Notes under the pieces: model-generated | What the model was told of the DNA's origin: nothing | Seen by the model: only the letters and a program-made list of their open reading frames with translations | The model's database searches: none | NCBI GenBank assembly: GCA_937877465.1 | Contig: CALFIT010000254.1 | Span: forward strand, 1-32,379 | DNA length: 32,379 nucleotides | Reading direction: 5' to 3' | Source of the DNA: an uncultured Bacteroidales bacterium | GTDB lineage: Bacteria > Bacteroidota > Bacteroidia > Bacteroidales > F082 | In this document: positions 1 through 8,105 of the stretch, one piece after another | Numbering within the stretch: position 1 is the first letter of the stretch | Layout of the letters: each line of letters opens with the position of its first letter | Program-made: the position numbers and the translations under genes

Positions 1-1643
1 TCCGCTTCTGTCACTGAGCCTGTCGAAGTGCCGACAAACACCTTCCAAACATACGTCCCTTTTACCCAATCCCCAGCCTCAATCGCAGTCACATTATCCG
101 TAAGGGCTTGGCTATGTACCATCCTCCCACTCATATCATACACCTCCACCCGCGCATTCTTCAATCCCGTCCTGATATTCAGCACATCCTTCCCCGGATT
201 GGGATAAGCGATGGCCACCTTCAAGCCACTGTCGTGGGCTTCGTCGATGCCGACAAACGATTCGGCGGAGAATTTGGTAATTGTCGTCCAGCGTTCGTTG
301 GTATCGTCAAGGTTTTTGGATTGATACACAAGCAACAAGCCGCCGTCACGAGTGGCCAAAATGCTCGTTGCGGTGCTATGGATGCGTTCCCCTTCGTGGT
401 CGTAATAAAGCGTTGAAATCGTGTCGAAATTAAGGCTTAAGTGTTCTATCATCATCCAAGAATCAAGATTGTCCCAAAAGCCTATATTCAAGGTGTAGGC
501 GAAATAAAGGCTGTTGTCGTCCAGCAACTCGATGCCGCAAGGCCAATCCATATCGTCAGAAGTGCGGGTAATGTATTGCAACGATGGAACGTATGGCTCA
601 GTTCCGTCTATATCATCGTCCAACTCATAAAGCCTGACATCGTAATCCGTGGCTTTCGCGGGATTGTTGGATGCCAATTCCACTGTAAAATAAGTGGTGT
701 TGTGCCGACTCCTCTTCACCTTAATCCCTTGAATCATGTTGTCGTATTGTGAAAGCGGGTCGGTTTTCCTATACGGCCTCACTTTCAGCAGGTTGAGGTC
801 GTGGTCAAGATAAACCACATGGTAATAGTTTCCGTCATCGGTGAAACGGAACGGACAATAAAAAATGTATCCGTCTCCAGATTTGAAAAACAATTCCCTT
901 CCCAACAGATGCCGACAACTGCCGCCGCTGCCCATGTAGGAAAGCTCAAATCCCTGTAGGTCAAGGATGTGCCCTTCAAAATCCATGCGGAAAGCGAACA
1001 GGGAATCGGGCCCATGCGGATTGGTCGGATACCTGCTGTAAGTCTTCATATAGGCTCCAACAATCTTGTTGTCCTCGACGATGGGAGGAACCAGCACCAA
1101 TGCGCCGCATTGTTCGAGCGGAACGTCTTCCCATTGCTGGTCGCGATATTCTGAGGTGTCAATCTTGATGTGGTGTTCGTAAGCCTCCACGATATTCAGT
1201 TGATCGTCGAGTTTGTACAAGCCAAGGATGCCGTCGTCAGGCGGATTGTCATAGTTCAAGAAGTAATTAAACGAGGTATAGTCGTGGTCGGGTGTATAGG
1301 AAGTCATCACATACATCTCCCCGACCTCATTTTCAATGACATACGGTCTCGTCCCATAGTAGGCAGGCTTAAACAACAGGTTTTGGGTCAATTCCGTTCC
1401 ATCGGGAGCAAACATCCGCAAAGCGGGATGCGGCGCGTAGAAATCGCCCCAACCGCATTTATAATAATGGTTTGTCGAAACAAGGATGTTGCCCGAGGAA
1501 GTTTCATAAGGCTTGACCATATCAAATTCCTCGTCACCTGAAAAAAGCCATTCATAAGATTGCTCCCACTCCTGCCCGAAAGCCTTAACCCCGAAAAACA
1601 TCGCGAGGGCGATGGCGACTGTAAGTTTAAGTTTTGTGTTCAT
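1..1643 (-). CDS. T9SS-secreted protein with C-terminal sorting domain (3' end off the window)
   Basis: About 547 residues are visible; the gene starts at the ATG at 1643-1641 and stays open through the left edge, so its last residues are missing. It begins with a signal peptide (MNTKLKLTVAIALAMFFGVKAFGQ). The large middle part has no family I recognise. It looks like a secreted narrative-type repeat protein rich in aromatic and acidic residues. The C-terminus carries a recognisable type A T9SS tail: YPNPGKDVLNI, then VEVYDMSGRMV, then GTYVWKV. Such tails direct export across the outer membrane through the PorSS machinery and are usually removed on the way. The visible tail is extended by residues GTSTGSVTEA, encoded by a palindromic repeat at 10-30; related tails normally go directly to an EGKW-type end. 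The specific function is unknown. The sorting domain is clear from sequence. Confidence 0.85.
   Translation of the reverse strand, partial: MNTKLKLTVAIALAMFFGVKAFGQEWEQSYEWLFSGDEEFDMVKPYETSSGNILVSTNHYYKCGWGDFYAPHPALRMFAPDGTELTQNLLFKPAYYGTRPYVIENEVGEMYVMTSYTPDHDYTSFNYFLNYDNPPDDGILGLYKLDDQLNIVEAYEHHIKIDTSEYRDQQWEDVPLEQCGALVLVPPIVEDNKIVGAYMKTYSRYPTNPHGPDSLFAFRMDFEGHILDLQGFELSYMGSGGSCRHLLGRELFFKSGDGYIFYCPFRFTDDGNYYHVVYLDHDLNLLKVRPYRKTDPLSQYDNMIQGIKVKRSRHNTTYFTVELASNNPAKATDYDVRLYELDDDIDGTEPYVPSLQYITRTSDDMDWPCGIELLDDNSLYFAYTLNIGFWDNLDSWMMIEHLSLNFDTISTLYYDHEGERIHSTATSILATRDGGLLLVYQSKNLDDTNERWTTITKFSAESFVGIDEAHDSGLKVAIAYPNPGKDVLNIRTGLKNARVEVYDMSGRMVHSQALTDNVTAIEAGDWVKGTYVWKVFVGTSTGSVTEA
10..30. repeat. 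Short palindromic-type repeat inside a coding tail
   Basis: Read on the minus strand this contains CTTCGACAGGCTCAGTGAC, which has the look of a dispersed intergenic repeat found in many bacterial genomes. Here it lies inside the reading frame of the T9SS tail and encodes TSTGSVT. Only one copy is present in the window, so its repeat status rests on recall of the motif and not on copies seen here. Confidence 0.4.
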
Positions 1644-1668
1644 AGTGCTTTGATTTGAGTTTCGGGCA

Positions 1669-1676
1669 CAAAATTA
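1669..1676 (-). promoter_or_regulatory. Candidate -7 box for the T9SS protein
   Basis: The minus strand reads TAATTTTG, matching the Bacteroidetes -7 consensus TAnnTTTG, 25 bases upstream of the ATG at 1643. A clean -33 TTTG at normal spacing is not evident. Confidence 0.45.
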
Positions 1677-1818
1677 TAGCAAAAATCCACAAGAAAACCC
1701 ATTTCCACCTGCCAATCCACTATTTTCCTTGAACTTGGCATTGAATTTCAACGGGTTACGAAAAATTTTTCCACTAAAAAGTTGAGGGAAATCCCTGAAA
1801 ATTCGTCAAATTCGTTTC

Positions 1819-1844
1819 ATTCGCCGACAAAGGAAACGGCGAAT
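1819..1844. terminator. Inverted repeat downstream of the TPR/HTH regulator
   Basis: ATTCGCCG (1819-1826) pairs with CGGCGAAT (1837-1844), giving an 8-bp stem with a 10-base loop. It sits just past the end of the minus-strand gene that stops at 1862, which suits a transcript end. The surrounding 1644-1861 gap is AT-rich with several imperfect GCGAATT repeats and no gene that I can support. No strong T-run follows, so terminator function is a guess. Confidence 0.35.
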
Positions 1845-1861
1845 TATGCGAATTTAGCGAA

Positions 1862-3202
1862 TTATGTTTGGCCGAGAAACGGTTTCCAAAGTGCCTCAAA
1901 CGAATCGGATTGCGTCTTTTTCTTGATGTTGGAGCGGTATTTCGAGACGGTGTTTTCGCGCAAGCCGAGGAGGTCGGCGACTTCCTTCGTGCGGAAGGAA
2001 AACATGGAAAGCACACTGATGTCAAGCTCTGTCGCATTCAGGTCGGGATGGACGGCCTTCAGTTTTGCAATGGCATCGGGATAGGCCTCGTCGAACACCT
2101 TCACGATGCGCTCCTTCTTGTTGTTGAGCCGGTCGCCGTAAATGGCCATGACCTTCAGCTCCAACGCCTCAAAGTCCTTGTCCTTCAAAACATTGCGATG
2201 CCGCTTGCGCAAAGCGAGCAGATAGGCCGCGACAAGCAACGCCACCAATACGGCTATCCCGCCAAAAACGAGACGCTTCCGTTGCGCGACTTGGGCTTGT
2301 TTCTGCTCGCGCAAGCCTTGCAGCCGTGCATCGCGTTCCTTTTTGTATCGCTCGTACTGCTTCACGGCCAACATCCCGTCGCTCACGCGCTCCGATTCGG
2401 CCTGGACGTATGATTTGTTGAAACCATGACAAAAAGCGACGCTGTCGGCCTGGCCTTCCTCTTCATAGATTTGCTCAAGCAACGACATGATGGCGCCTCG
2501 CTCCACCTCGCCCATCTCTGCTTCCAAAGCCTTCCGCAGATAGGGCTTCGCCTCGGCGTGGCTTCCCGAAAAGAACAGGTTCATCCCCATGCTGACCGAA
2601 TCGTTTTTGGTGTCCATGCCGCGCCGTGTCTTGAAGGCGATGATTTCGCGCTTCACCTGCAAACAGGAGTCGAGTTGCTGGTCGTCGAAATACAAATCAG
2701 CCAACAAATGTCGGGCGCCAATGTAATCCCAAACGTCGTCGGAAAGCGTGTCTAAACAGGGCATCACCTTGTTTAAATAAAACCTTGCGGAATCGTTTTC
2801 CTTGACGCTTTCGAAAGCATCCGCCAGCTGCCGGCCTGTCCGAGCCATCCAAACGGTGTCGTTGATCAACCTTTGATAGTTTAACGCCCAACGCAATGCG
2901 TCAATCTCCGCGTTGGTCTCGATTTTCCTTCTGAAAACATGCGCCATCTGGTAGTAGGCCCGCGAGACGAGCAGTTTTTCCTCGTCAGTCATGTCGTCGG
3001 GCAAGACCTCCAATTTTTCGGCCACTTGGATGAAATGCGGGAACGCCTGCAAGAGGCTGTCCTGCTGAAGGCAAAGGAACCCGCTATCGTAATGGTTTTG
3101 AGCATCTTGCTTTGCATCTGAAGAGACCACGAAAGCTTTCCTTCCGCAAGCGAAAACGGAAAGAAGACACATCAGCGCTATGATTTTGATAGAGGTTTTC
3201 AT
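1862..3202 (-). CDS. Membrane-spanning TPR regulator with C-terminal LuxR-like HTH
   Basis: 446 residues. The N-terminus looks like a lipoprotein signal (lipobox SVFAC, Cys19). A helical, TPR-like region follows to about residue 300, then a charged coiled stretch, one transmembrane segment (about 311-331), and a cytoplasmic part ending in a LuxR-type helix-turn-helix (VADLLGLRENTVSKYRSNI, about 406-425). This layout is common in Bacteroidales proteins annotated as tetratricopeptide or LuxR-family regulators: sensing outside the cytoplasm, DNA binding inside. It lies 25 bp downstream of trkH on the same strand with no evident promoter of its own, so it may be the last gene of the potassium operon. 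What it senses and regulates cannot be read from sequence. Confidence 0.75.
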   Translation of the reverse strand: MKTSIKIIALMCLLSVFACGRKAFVVSSDAKQDAQNHYDSGFLCLQQDSLLQAFPHFIQVAEKLEVLPDDMTDEEKLLVSRAYYQMAHVFRRKIETNAEIDALRWALNYQRLINDTVWMARTGRQLADAFESVKENDSARFYLNKVMPCLDTLSDDVWDYIGARHLLADLYFDDQQLDSCLQVKREIIAFKTRRGMDTKNDSVSMGMNLFFSGSHAEAKPYLRKALEAEMGEVERGAIMSLLEQIYEEEGQADSVAFCHGFNKSYVQAESERVSDGMLAVKQYERYKKERDARLQGLREQKQAQVAQRKRLVFGGIAVLVALLVAAYLLALRKRHRNVLKDKDFEALELKVMAIYGDRLNNKKERIVKVFDEAYPDAIAKLKAVHPDLNATELDISVLSMFSFRTKEVADLLGLRENTVSKYRSNIKKKTQSDSFEALWKPFLGQT

Positions 3203-3227
3203 CTTTGCAAAAACAGGAAACTTTTAC

Positions 3228-4688
3228 TCAATTTTTCCAGAAACTCCGCGAGAACAGCGTGATGAGCGAGAACAGCTCGACCCTGCCGAGCAGCATCAGC
3301 AGCATGAGCATCCATTTGGTGAATTGCGGGAAGCCGACGTAGGAACCGCCCGGACCCACTTGCCCGATGCCCGTGCCGATATTGCTCAGGCAGGCCACCG
3401 ACGCGCCCATGGCGGTCTCGAAGTCGGTGCCGATGGCCAACAGCACGACCGCCCCGACGATGAAGGTGAGGAAGTAGATGAAGATGAAGGTGGTGTGCTT
3501 GTAGACGCCGCCGGTCGAGATGGATTTGCCGTTCACTTTGACGGGCAGCACGGCGTTGGGATGGATGATGCGCCGCAGCTCAAGCACCGAGTTCTTGATG
3601 AAGATCAAATGGCGGAAAATCTTGATGCCGCCCGAGGTGGAGCCTGAGCAGGCCCCGACGAACATCAGCAGGAAGAGGATGACCTGGGCGAAGGTGGGCC
3701 ACAGCATGTAGTCGCCGACGAAGAACCCCGTGGTGGTGAAGATGGAGATGACGCTGAAAAACGACTCGCGGAAGGCCGCCCCGAAGCCTTTGCCGCCCAC
3801 CCAAAGCACGACGCCGATGCCCGTGCCGAGAAACAGAATGTAGGCGAGGAACGTCCTGAACTCTTGGTTCCTCAGGATGGTGAACGACTTCCAGCTGAGC
3901 GAGAGCAGGAGCAGGAGGAAATTGCAGCCCGCCAGCACCATGAAGACGCTCACGACGATTTGCGAATAGTTGGAAAACGCCCCGATGTTGGCCGAGCGCG
4001 TCGAGAAGCCGCCCGTGCTGAGGGTGCTCATCGAATGGCACAGGGCATCGTAGAGGTCCATGTCGCCCAAATAAAGCAGCAAGGTCTCCAAAAGCGTGAA
4101 AAACAGGTAGATGCCCCATATCCGCTTGACGGTGTGCATGATGCGTGGATGCAGCTTGTGGTAGGTAAGCCCGTTGATTTCGGCGGCGAAGAGGTTCATG
4201 CCGCTCATGCCGAGATAGGGCAGGATGGCGAGCGTGAACACGATGATGGCCAAGCCGCCCATCCATTGCGTCATGCTGCGCCAGAAGAGGATGTCCTTGG
4301 GCACGGCCTCGACTTGGGTGAGGATGGTGGCACCGGTGGTGGTGAAGCCCGACAGGGCCTCGAAGAAGCCGTCGGTGAAGTTGGGCACGCTCTTGCTGAG
4401 CAAGTAGGGCATGGCACCGAAAAGCGACAGCACGAGCCACGAGACGCAGACGATGAATACCCCTTCGTGCGACTTGACGGTGTCGGCCTTGTGGCGGCGC
4501 GTGGCGATGACGAGGACGAAACCCGTCAGCAGGGTGATGAGGGCCGAGAAGGGCATGCTGAAGGCGTACAAACCGGCGTAAAGGTAGGTCACGGGCAGCA
4601 CGGTCAGCATGAAAAGGCCTTCGATGAGTAGCAGAAAGCCCTCAATCCTGAACACCAACGGGAGGTTTATTTTGCTTTTGAATGCCAT
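3228..4688 (-). CDS. trkH: TrkH/KtrB-family potassium transporter subunit
   Basis: 486 residues, a normal length for TrkH. It is the membrane pore subunit of Trk potassium uptake. The four pore loops with selectivity-filter glycines are visible: FTTTGAT (about 115-121), STLSTGGFS (221-229), FTTTGFF (317-323) and SNIGTGIG (435-442). Many hydrophobic membrane spans lie between them. It starts 6 bp after trkA ends, so the two are clearly co-transcribed, as expected for the pore and its cytosolic gating ring. Trk systems import K+ coupled to the membrane potential and often to protons, and support osmotic balance. No missing key residue was seen. Confidence 0.95.
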   Translation of the reverse strand: MAFKSKINLPLVFRIEGFLLLIEGLFMLTVLPVTYLYAGLYAFSMPFSALITLLTGFVLVIATRRHKADTVKSHEGVFIVCVSWLVLSLFGAMPYLLSKSVPNFTDGFFEALSGFTTTGATILTQVEAVPKDILFWRSMTQWMGGLAIIVFTLAILPYLGMSGMNLFAAEINGLTYHKLHPRIMHTVKRIWGIYLFFTLLETLLLYLGDMDLYDALCHSMSTLSTGGFSTRSANIGAFSNYSQIVVSVFMVLAGCNFLLLLLSLSWKSFTILRNQEFRTFLAYILFLGTGIGVVLWVGGKGFGAAFRESFFSVISIFTTTGFFVGDYMLWPTFAQVILFLLMFVGACSGSTSGGIKIFRHLIFIKNSVLELRRIIHPNAVLPVKVNGKSISTGGVYKHTTFIFIYFLTFIVGAVVLLAIGTDFETAMGASVACLSNIGTGIGQVGPGGSYVGFPQFTKWMLMLLMLLGRVELFSLITLFSRSFWKN

Positions 4689-4694
4689 TTTTTC

Positions 4695-6035
4695 TTAATG
4701 GAATAACCTTTCTACCGCAGGAATGCCGTCGGGCAAGGCGAGCACCACCACCAAGTCGTCAGGCTCGATCTGGAAGTCGTCGGTGGCGATGAAGCTCTCG
4801 CCGTCGCGGGTGATGCCGCAGATGACGGCGTCGAGGGGCATGGGCAGCTGTCCGACGGGCTTGCGCGTGACCGCCGAGCCGGCCCTCACTTGGAACTCCA
4901 CAATGTCGGCGTCGATGCCGCTCAAGCTCTTCAGTGTGCTGACCTTCGCGCCAAGGGTGTATTTCACCATGTAGCTGGCCGCGATGAGTTTCTTGTTGAT
5001 GATGGAGTCGATGCCGATGTTTTGCGAGATGTCGATGTAGTCGATGTTTTCGACGAGGGCGATGGTCTTCTTCACGCCAAACGACTTGGCTTGCAGGCAG
5101 GTGAGGATGTTGGTCTCGGTGTTGTCGCTCACGGCGATGAAGGCGTCCATGTCCTTGATGCCTTCGTCTTCGAGCAGGTCGAGGTTGCGGGCATCGGCGT
5201 TGACGACCAAGGCCTCCGAGAGGTAGTTGGTGAGGTCCATGCAACGCTCCTTGTCGATTTCCAAAATCTTGATGTTCAGGTCGTGTTCGAGGCGTTTGGC
5301 GGTGATGCGCCCCACGCGGCCTCCGCCCACGATCATCACGTTGTGGACGTTGATTTGCTTCTTGCCGCTCAGCTTGATGATGTCCTTGATGGCGTGCGGC
5401 TTGGTGACCACATATACCATGTCGGCCACTTGGAACACTTCGTCGCCTTGCGGGATGAAGGTGTTCTGGCGTCGGTGGATGGCCGCCACGCGAAACTCGA
5501 TGTGCTCGTATTGGTCGATGACCTCGTCGACGGTCTTGCCGAGGATTTCGGCTTCGGGTTCGAGTTTCACCATGAAGAGTTGCAGCTTGCCGCCCGAGAA
5601 GTCGTAGGTCTCCGACGAGGCGTTTTTCTTCAGCAGCGAGATAATCTCCTGTGCCGCAATGTCTTCGGGCGACAGCAGCCCGTCGATGCCGAGGTCTTGG
5701 TACATGCGCCACACCTCGGGGCTGAGGTTTTCCATCGTGTTGACGCGTGCGATGACTTTCTTGGCGCCGAGTTTCTTGGCGATGATGCCCGTCAGCAGGT
5801 TGATGTGCTCGTCGTGGAGCACCGAGATGACGAGGTCGGCCTTTTTGACGTTGGCGCGTTGCAGCACCGAGGTCGAGGTGGAGTCGCCCGTGATGGTCAT
5901 CAGGTCGCTGTGCGATTCCATCATCTTCAGCAGTTCCTCGTGCGGATCCACGATGGTGATGTTGTGGTTGCTGCGCACAAGGGCCTCCGCCAAGTGCATT
6001 CCTACTTCTCCGTCTCCGGCTATTACGATGTTCAT
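4695..6035 (-). CDS. trkA: Trk potassium uptake regulator TrkA (two RCK domains)
   Basis: 446 residues with the classical duplicated architecture. The first Rossmann-like RCK-N domain starts at MNIVIAGDGEVGMHLAEAL and is followed by a TrkA-C domain. The second Rossmann domain starts near residue 233 with IVGGGRVGRIT and is followed by a second TrkA-C domain. Both glycine-rich nucleotide-binding turns are intact, and the acidic residue ending the second strand (TIVDPHEE; KILEIDKE) suggests NAD(H) binding, in addition to the ATP/ADP binding known for the family. The protein forms the cytosolic ring that gates TrkH, whose gene follows after 6 bp. It starts 18 bp after the DUF4325 gene. Confidence 0.95.
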   Translation of the reverse strand: MNIVIAGDGEVGMHLAEALVRSNHNITIVDPHEELLKMMESHSDLMTITGDSTSTSVLQRANVKKADLVISVLHDEHINLLTGIIAKKLGAKKVIARVNTMENLSPEVWRMYQDLGIDGLLSPEDIAAQEIISLLKKNASSETYDFSGGKLQLFMVKLEPEAEILGKTVDEVIDQYEHIEFRVAAIHRRQNTFIPQGDEVFQVADMVYVVTKPHAIKDIIKLSGKKQINVHNVMIVGGGRVGRITAKRLEHDLNIKILEIDKERCMDLTNYLSEALVVNADARNLDLLEDEGIKDMDAFIAVSDNTETNILTCLQAKSFGVKKTIALVENIDYIDISQNIGIDSIINKKLIAASYMVKYTLGAKVSTLKSLSGIDADIVEFQVRAGSAVTRKPVGQLPMPLDAVICGITRDGESFIATDDFQIEPDDLVVVLALPDGIPAVERLFH

Positions 6036-6053
6036 TTGTATTTTATTAAAAGT

Positions 6054-6398
6054 TCATTGCATGACAAGGAAATCGGCAAGTTCGCTTTGGCTATTGAAGG
6101 AAAGCATTTGCGCAGGGGGAATCCCAAGTTGACGATCGCGGTTGCGACCATCGGCCACTTTTTCCATCATGATGCGGATATCATCGTTGCGATGGAGGTA
6201 GAGAAAGTCTTTCTCAGGAGAATCGATGACGATATTATAAAGTTCGTCGGTAAAAGAACGCGACATGAAGGTGATGCCGTCGAAATCGAGAATCACTCTG
6301 TCAGCCTTGGGGTTGATATTCTCAACCAGCAAAGAGGCTTTTGCACGCGAAAAAAGGTCGGCGTGGTAGATGTCGTATAGTTTTATGGTCTGTGTCAT
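6054..6398 (-). CDS. STAS-like DUF4325 domain protein
   Basis: 114 residues from the ATG at 6398 (MTQTIKLYDI). A longer upstream start is possible but would overlap the preceding gene by about 100 bases, so the shorter one is preferred. The sequence has the short alpha/beta pattern of DUF4325 (STAS-like) proteins: a strand VILDFDGITFMSRSFTDEL, then helices. Family members are often found beside a GHKL ATPase, as here: the ATPase gene ends 13 bp upstream. By analogy with RsbV/RsbW-type partner switching, the pair may form a switch, but no sigma factor or PP2C phosphatase is nearby. The typical phosphorylatable Ser context is only loosely present (SRSF). Function is inferred. Confidence 0.7.
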   Translation of the reverse strand: MTQTIKLYDIYHADLFSRAKASLLVENINPKADRVILDFDGITFMSRSFTDELYNIVIDSPEKDFLYLHRNDDIRIMMEKVADGRNRDRQLGIPPAQMLSFNSQSELADFLVMQ

Positions 6399-6411
6399 AT
6401 CTTTTGTATTT

Positions 6412-7326
6412 TTATTCGAGGTAATTGATATAGTTGAATCCATCAGGGGCATTGACAGGTATGCGAAGCAATATGAGTGTGCCATCCCAGTGAAAGAAAC
6501 GGCTAATGTCGGCATAATAATTCAGACTGTGGTTTTCGTACCGATGGAAGGCACTGCCAGAGAGCATAAAGAAAGAGCCATTCAATCCTTCGACAAGCAT
6601 GCGTTTGGATGTGGAAATACCATAGCCTCGGTTTTCGGTCTCAGGCCGGTTTTTTGTCGACCTTCCTTCATTGGCCAGTCGAAGTGCTTCGGCTGGATCA
6701 CCATCAATTTCCTGCTGATAAAGGCCTGTGCGTTGGTAGTTTCCTGGAATGGTGACACCATTGTCGGCAATGCAAAGGTTAATGCTCTGGTCGTGTTCGA
6801 GGTACTGCGAGAAAAGGTATCCATTCGGACTTCCCGAATGTTCATAGATGTTATCTATAAGTTCGCTAAGGAAATAGCTGATAGGAGTGTTGATTGCCGA
6901 TCCGACATGGGTTTGGCGGACGATGATATTTCGTGCAATGGAGCAAAAGGCATCCTTGTTGCCATCGGTCATCGAAAAGCTGCACAAAGGTATGTAGTTG
7001 CGGTCGGCATATTGGGCCATAACCTGCTCTGCAGCCTCACGAGTCGCGTTCTCAAAATGGAGCAAGCGGTCAAAGTGGATGCCGTTAAGAAACGATTGCA
7101 TTTGCAAGGAAATGTTCTCACAGCGAATGTCTTGCCCTGACTGCTGTCGGAAGATAGCGAGCGGCGCGAGGAAAAAAGGATGGAGGGTGGTGACATCACG
7201 GAAATCCCAGACCACGGTGTCGCCACCGCTGGCCTGCCTTGTTTGCTCGATTATCTGAACAAGGCAATTGAAATTCTCGCCCTTAAATTCGTCCGCACAA
7301 ACGTTAGGAACAATCACTCTTTGCAT
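6412..7326 (-). CDS. GHKL ATPase with N-terminal STAS-like segment
   Basis: 304 residues using the ATG at 7326 (MQRVIVPN). An ATG eight codons earlier falls inside the predicted -7 box, so it cannot start the main transcript. The C-terminal half has a histidine-kinase-like ATP fold: N-box SELIDNIYEHS (154-164), G1 box ADNGVTIPG (187-195) and a glycine-rich lid RGYGIS (233-238). There is no dimerisation/phosphoacceptor histidine domain, so it resembles RsbW-type switch kinases more than sensor kinases. Residues 35-65 (VVWDFRDVTTLHPFFLAPL) look like a STAS strand-helix unit, so one half of a switch may be fused in. It heads the operon with DUF4325, trkA and trkH. The partner and output are unknown. 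Confidence 0.7.
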   Translation of the reverse strand: MQRVIVPNVCADEFKGENFNCLVQIIEQTRQASGGDTVVWDFRDVTTLHPFFLAPLAIFRQQSGQDIRCENISLQMQSFLNGIHFDRLLHFENATREAAEQVMAQYADRNYIPLCSFSMTDGNKDAFCSIARNIIVRQTHVGSAINTPISYFLSELIDNIYEHSGSPNGYLFSQYLEHDQSINLCIADNGVTIPGNYQRTGLYQQEIDGDPAEALRLANEGRSTKNRPETENRGYGISTSKRMLVEGLNGSFFMLSGSAFHRYENHSLNYYADISRFFHWDGTLILLRIPVNAPDGFNYINYLE

Positions 7327-7347
7327 ATTTTGCCGTTTTTCGAAACG

Positions 7348-7355
7348 CAAAAATA
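7348..7355 (-). promoter_or_regulatory. Candidate -7 box for the ATPase/DUF4325/trkAH operon
   Basis: The minus strand reads TATTTTTG, a TAnnTTTG match 21 bases upstream of the chosen ATG at 7326. It decides the start: the in-frame ATG at 7350 lies within this box. No other clear promoter was seen down to 1862, so it may serve five genes. Confidence 0.5.
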
Positions 7356-7368
7356 CATTTTTTCCATT

Positions 7369-7392
7369 AATCCCGTCGTCATCGGCGGGATT
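7369..7392. terminator. GC-rich hairpin with T-run, likely terminator
   Basis: AATCCCGTCG (7369-7378) pairs with CGGCGGGATT (7383-7392) around a TCAT loop, a 10-bp stem with one G-T wobble, followed on the plus strand by further Ts. No plus-strand gene precedes it. On the minus strand it lies past the barrel protein gene that ends at 7475, so it most likely ends that transcript. Confidence 0.45.
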
Positions 7393-7412
7393 TTTGTTCC
7401 CTCATTTATAAC

Positions 7413-7433
7413 TTTCTAAGCTGAACTTAGAAA
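7413..7433. terminator. AT-rich hairpin after the barrel protein gene
   Basis: TTTCTAAG (7413-7420) and CTTAGAAA (7426-7433) form a perfect 8-bp stem with a 5-base loop. It lies 41 bases past the end of the minus-strand gene at 7475. Together with the hairpin at 7369-7392 it probably marks the end of that transcript. Confidence 0.4.
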
Positions 7434-7474
7434 TTACCGTTGTTCCAAATTGCTGCTTTCAAGAAACTGACCTC

Positions 7475-8104
7475 TTACCAAACATCCGACCAAGTGACCG
7501 AAATCACGTGGTTGGTGGAGCGTTCGCCTTCCTTGAAGACGTTGGCAAGGCCGTAGCTGTAGCGCACTTCGACGTACCAATAGCTGATGGCCGCCGTCAG
7601 GCCGTAGTCAATGCGGCTGAAGGTGCCGCGCTCCCACGGCGTGATGTATTGCTGCTTCTTCTTGCCTTTCACCTCATAGACCTCGCTGCCGCCGACGCAA
7701 AAGCCGACGTAAGGCCCGACGCGCAGGCGCGGAATCATCGATTCGTCCTCGTCGTCCTCGGTCCATTTCCTCAGATAGACGTTGAGCAGCAGAGGCATGG
7801 TGATGTAATGCGACTTCTCTTTGTAGCGTATGGCATTGCCGCTTTCGTCAAAGCCGCGCTTCGAGCTTGTGCCTTGGCGCGAATAAAGCACGTCGATCTC
7901 GCCGCCGATGACGGACTTCTTGGGAAGGAGCGCGATGCGTACGCCGCCGGTGAAGTCGGGGCGGAAGCGTGTGCTGTCGTTGCCGCTGACTTGCATCGTC
8001 GAGAAGGCCGGGCCGAGCATCAGGCCGCCACCGATGCGCTGGGCGAATGAAGGCACGGCAAGAAGCAACAGGACGAGGATGATATAGGGTCTTTGGTCTT
8101 TCAT
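7475..8104 (-). CDS. Outer-membrane beta-barrel protein
   Basis: 209 residues from the ATG at 8104 (MKDQRPYIIL). An upstream in-frame extension would read into the preceding gene and lacks signal-peptide character. The signal peptide ends at PSFAQ (about residue 22). The mature part has alternating strands with aromatic and glycine residues (GGGLMLGPAFS; GPYVGFCVGG; YGLTAAISYWYVEVRYSYGL) and ends in an aromatic residue (SDVW), as outer-membrane barrels do. It resembles the Bacteroidetes porin or outer-membrane barrel families, about eight strands. It starts 1 bp after the upstream beta-helix gene ends, so the two are one operon. Substrate or role is unknown. Confidence 0.75.
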   Translation of the reverse strand: MKDQRPYIILVLLLLAVPSFAQRIGGGLMLGPAFSTMQVSGNDSTRFRPDFTGGVRIALLPKKSVIGGEIDVLYSRQGTSSKRGFDESGNAIRYKEKSHYITMPLLLNVYLRKWTEDDEDESMIPRLRVGPYVGFCVGGSEVYEVKGKKKQQYITPWERGTFSRIDYGLTAAISYWYVEVRYSYGLANVFKEGERSTNHVISVTWSDVW

Positions 8105-8105
8105 C

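Noticed and set aside
4890..6380. Long plus-strand open frame opposite trkA
   Set aside because: It is antisense to an intact trkA and rich in Val/Asp/Gly as expected from reading a GC-rich gene backwards. It has no recognisable motifs.
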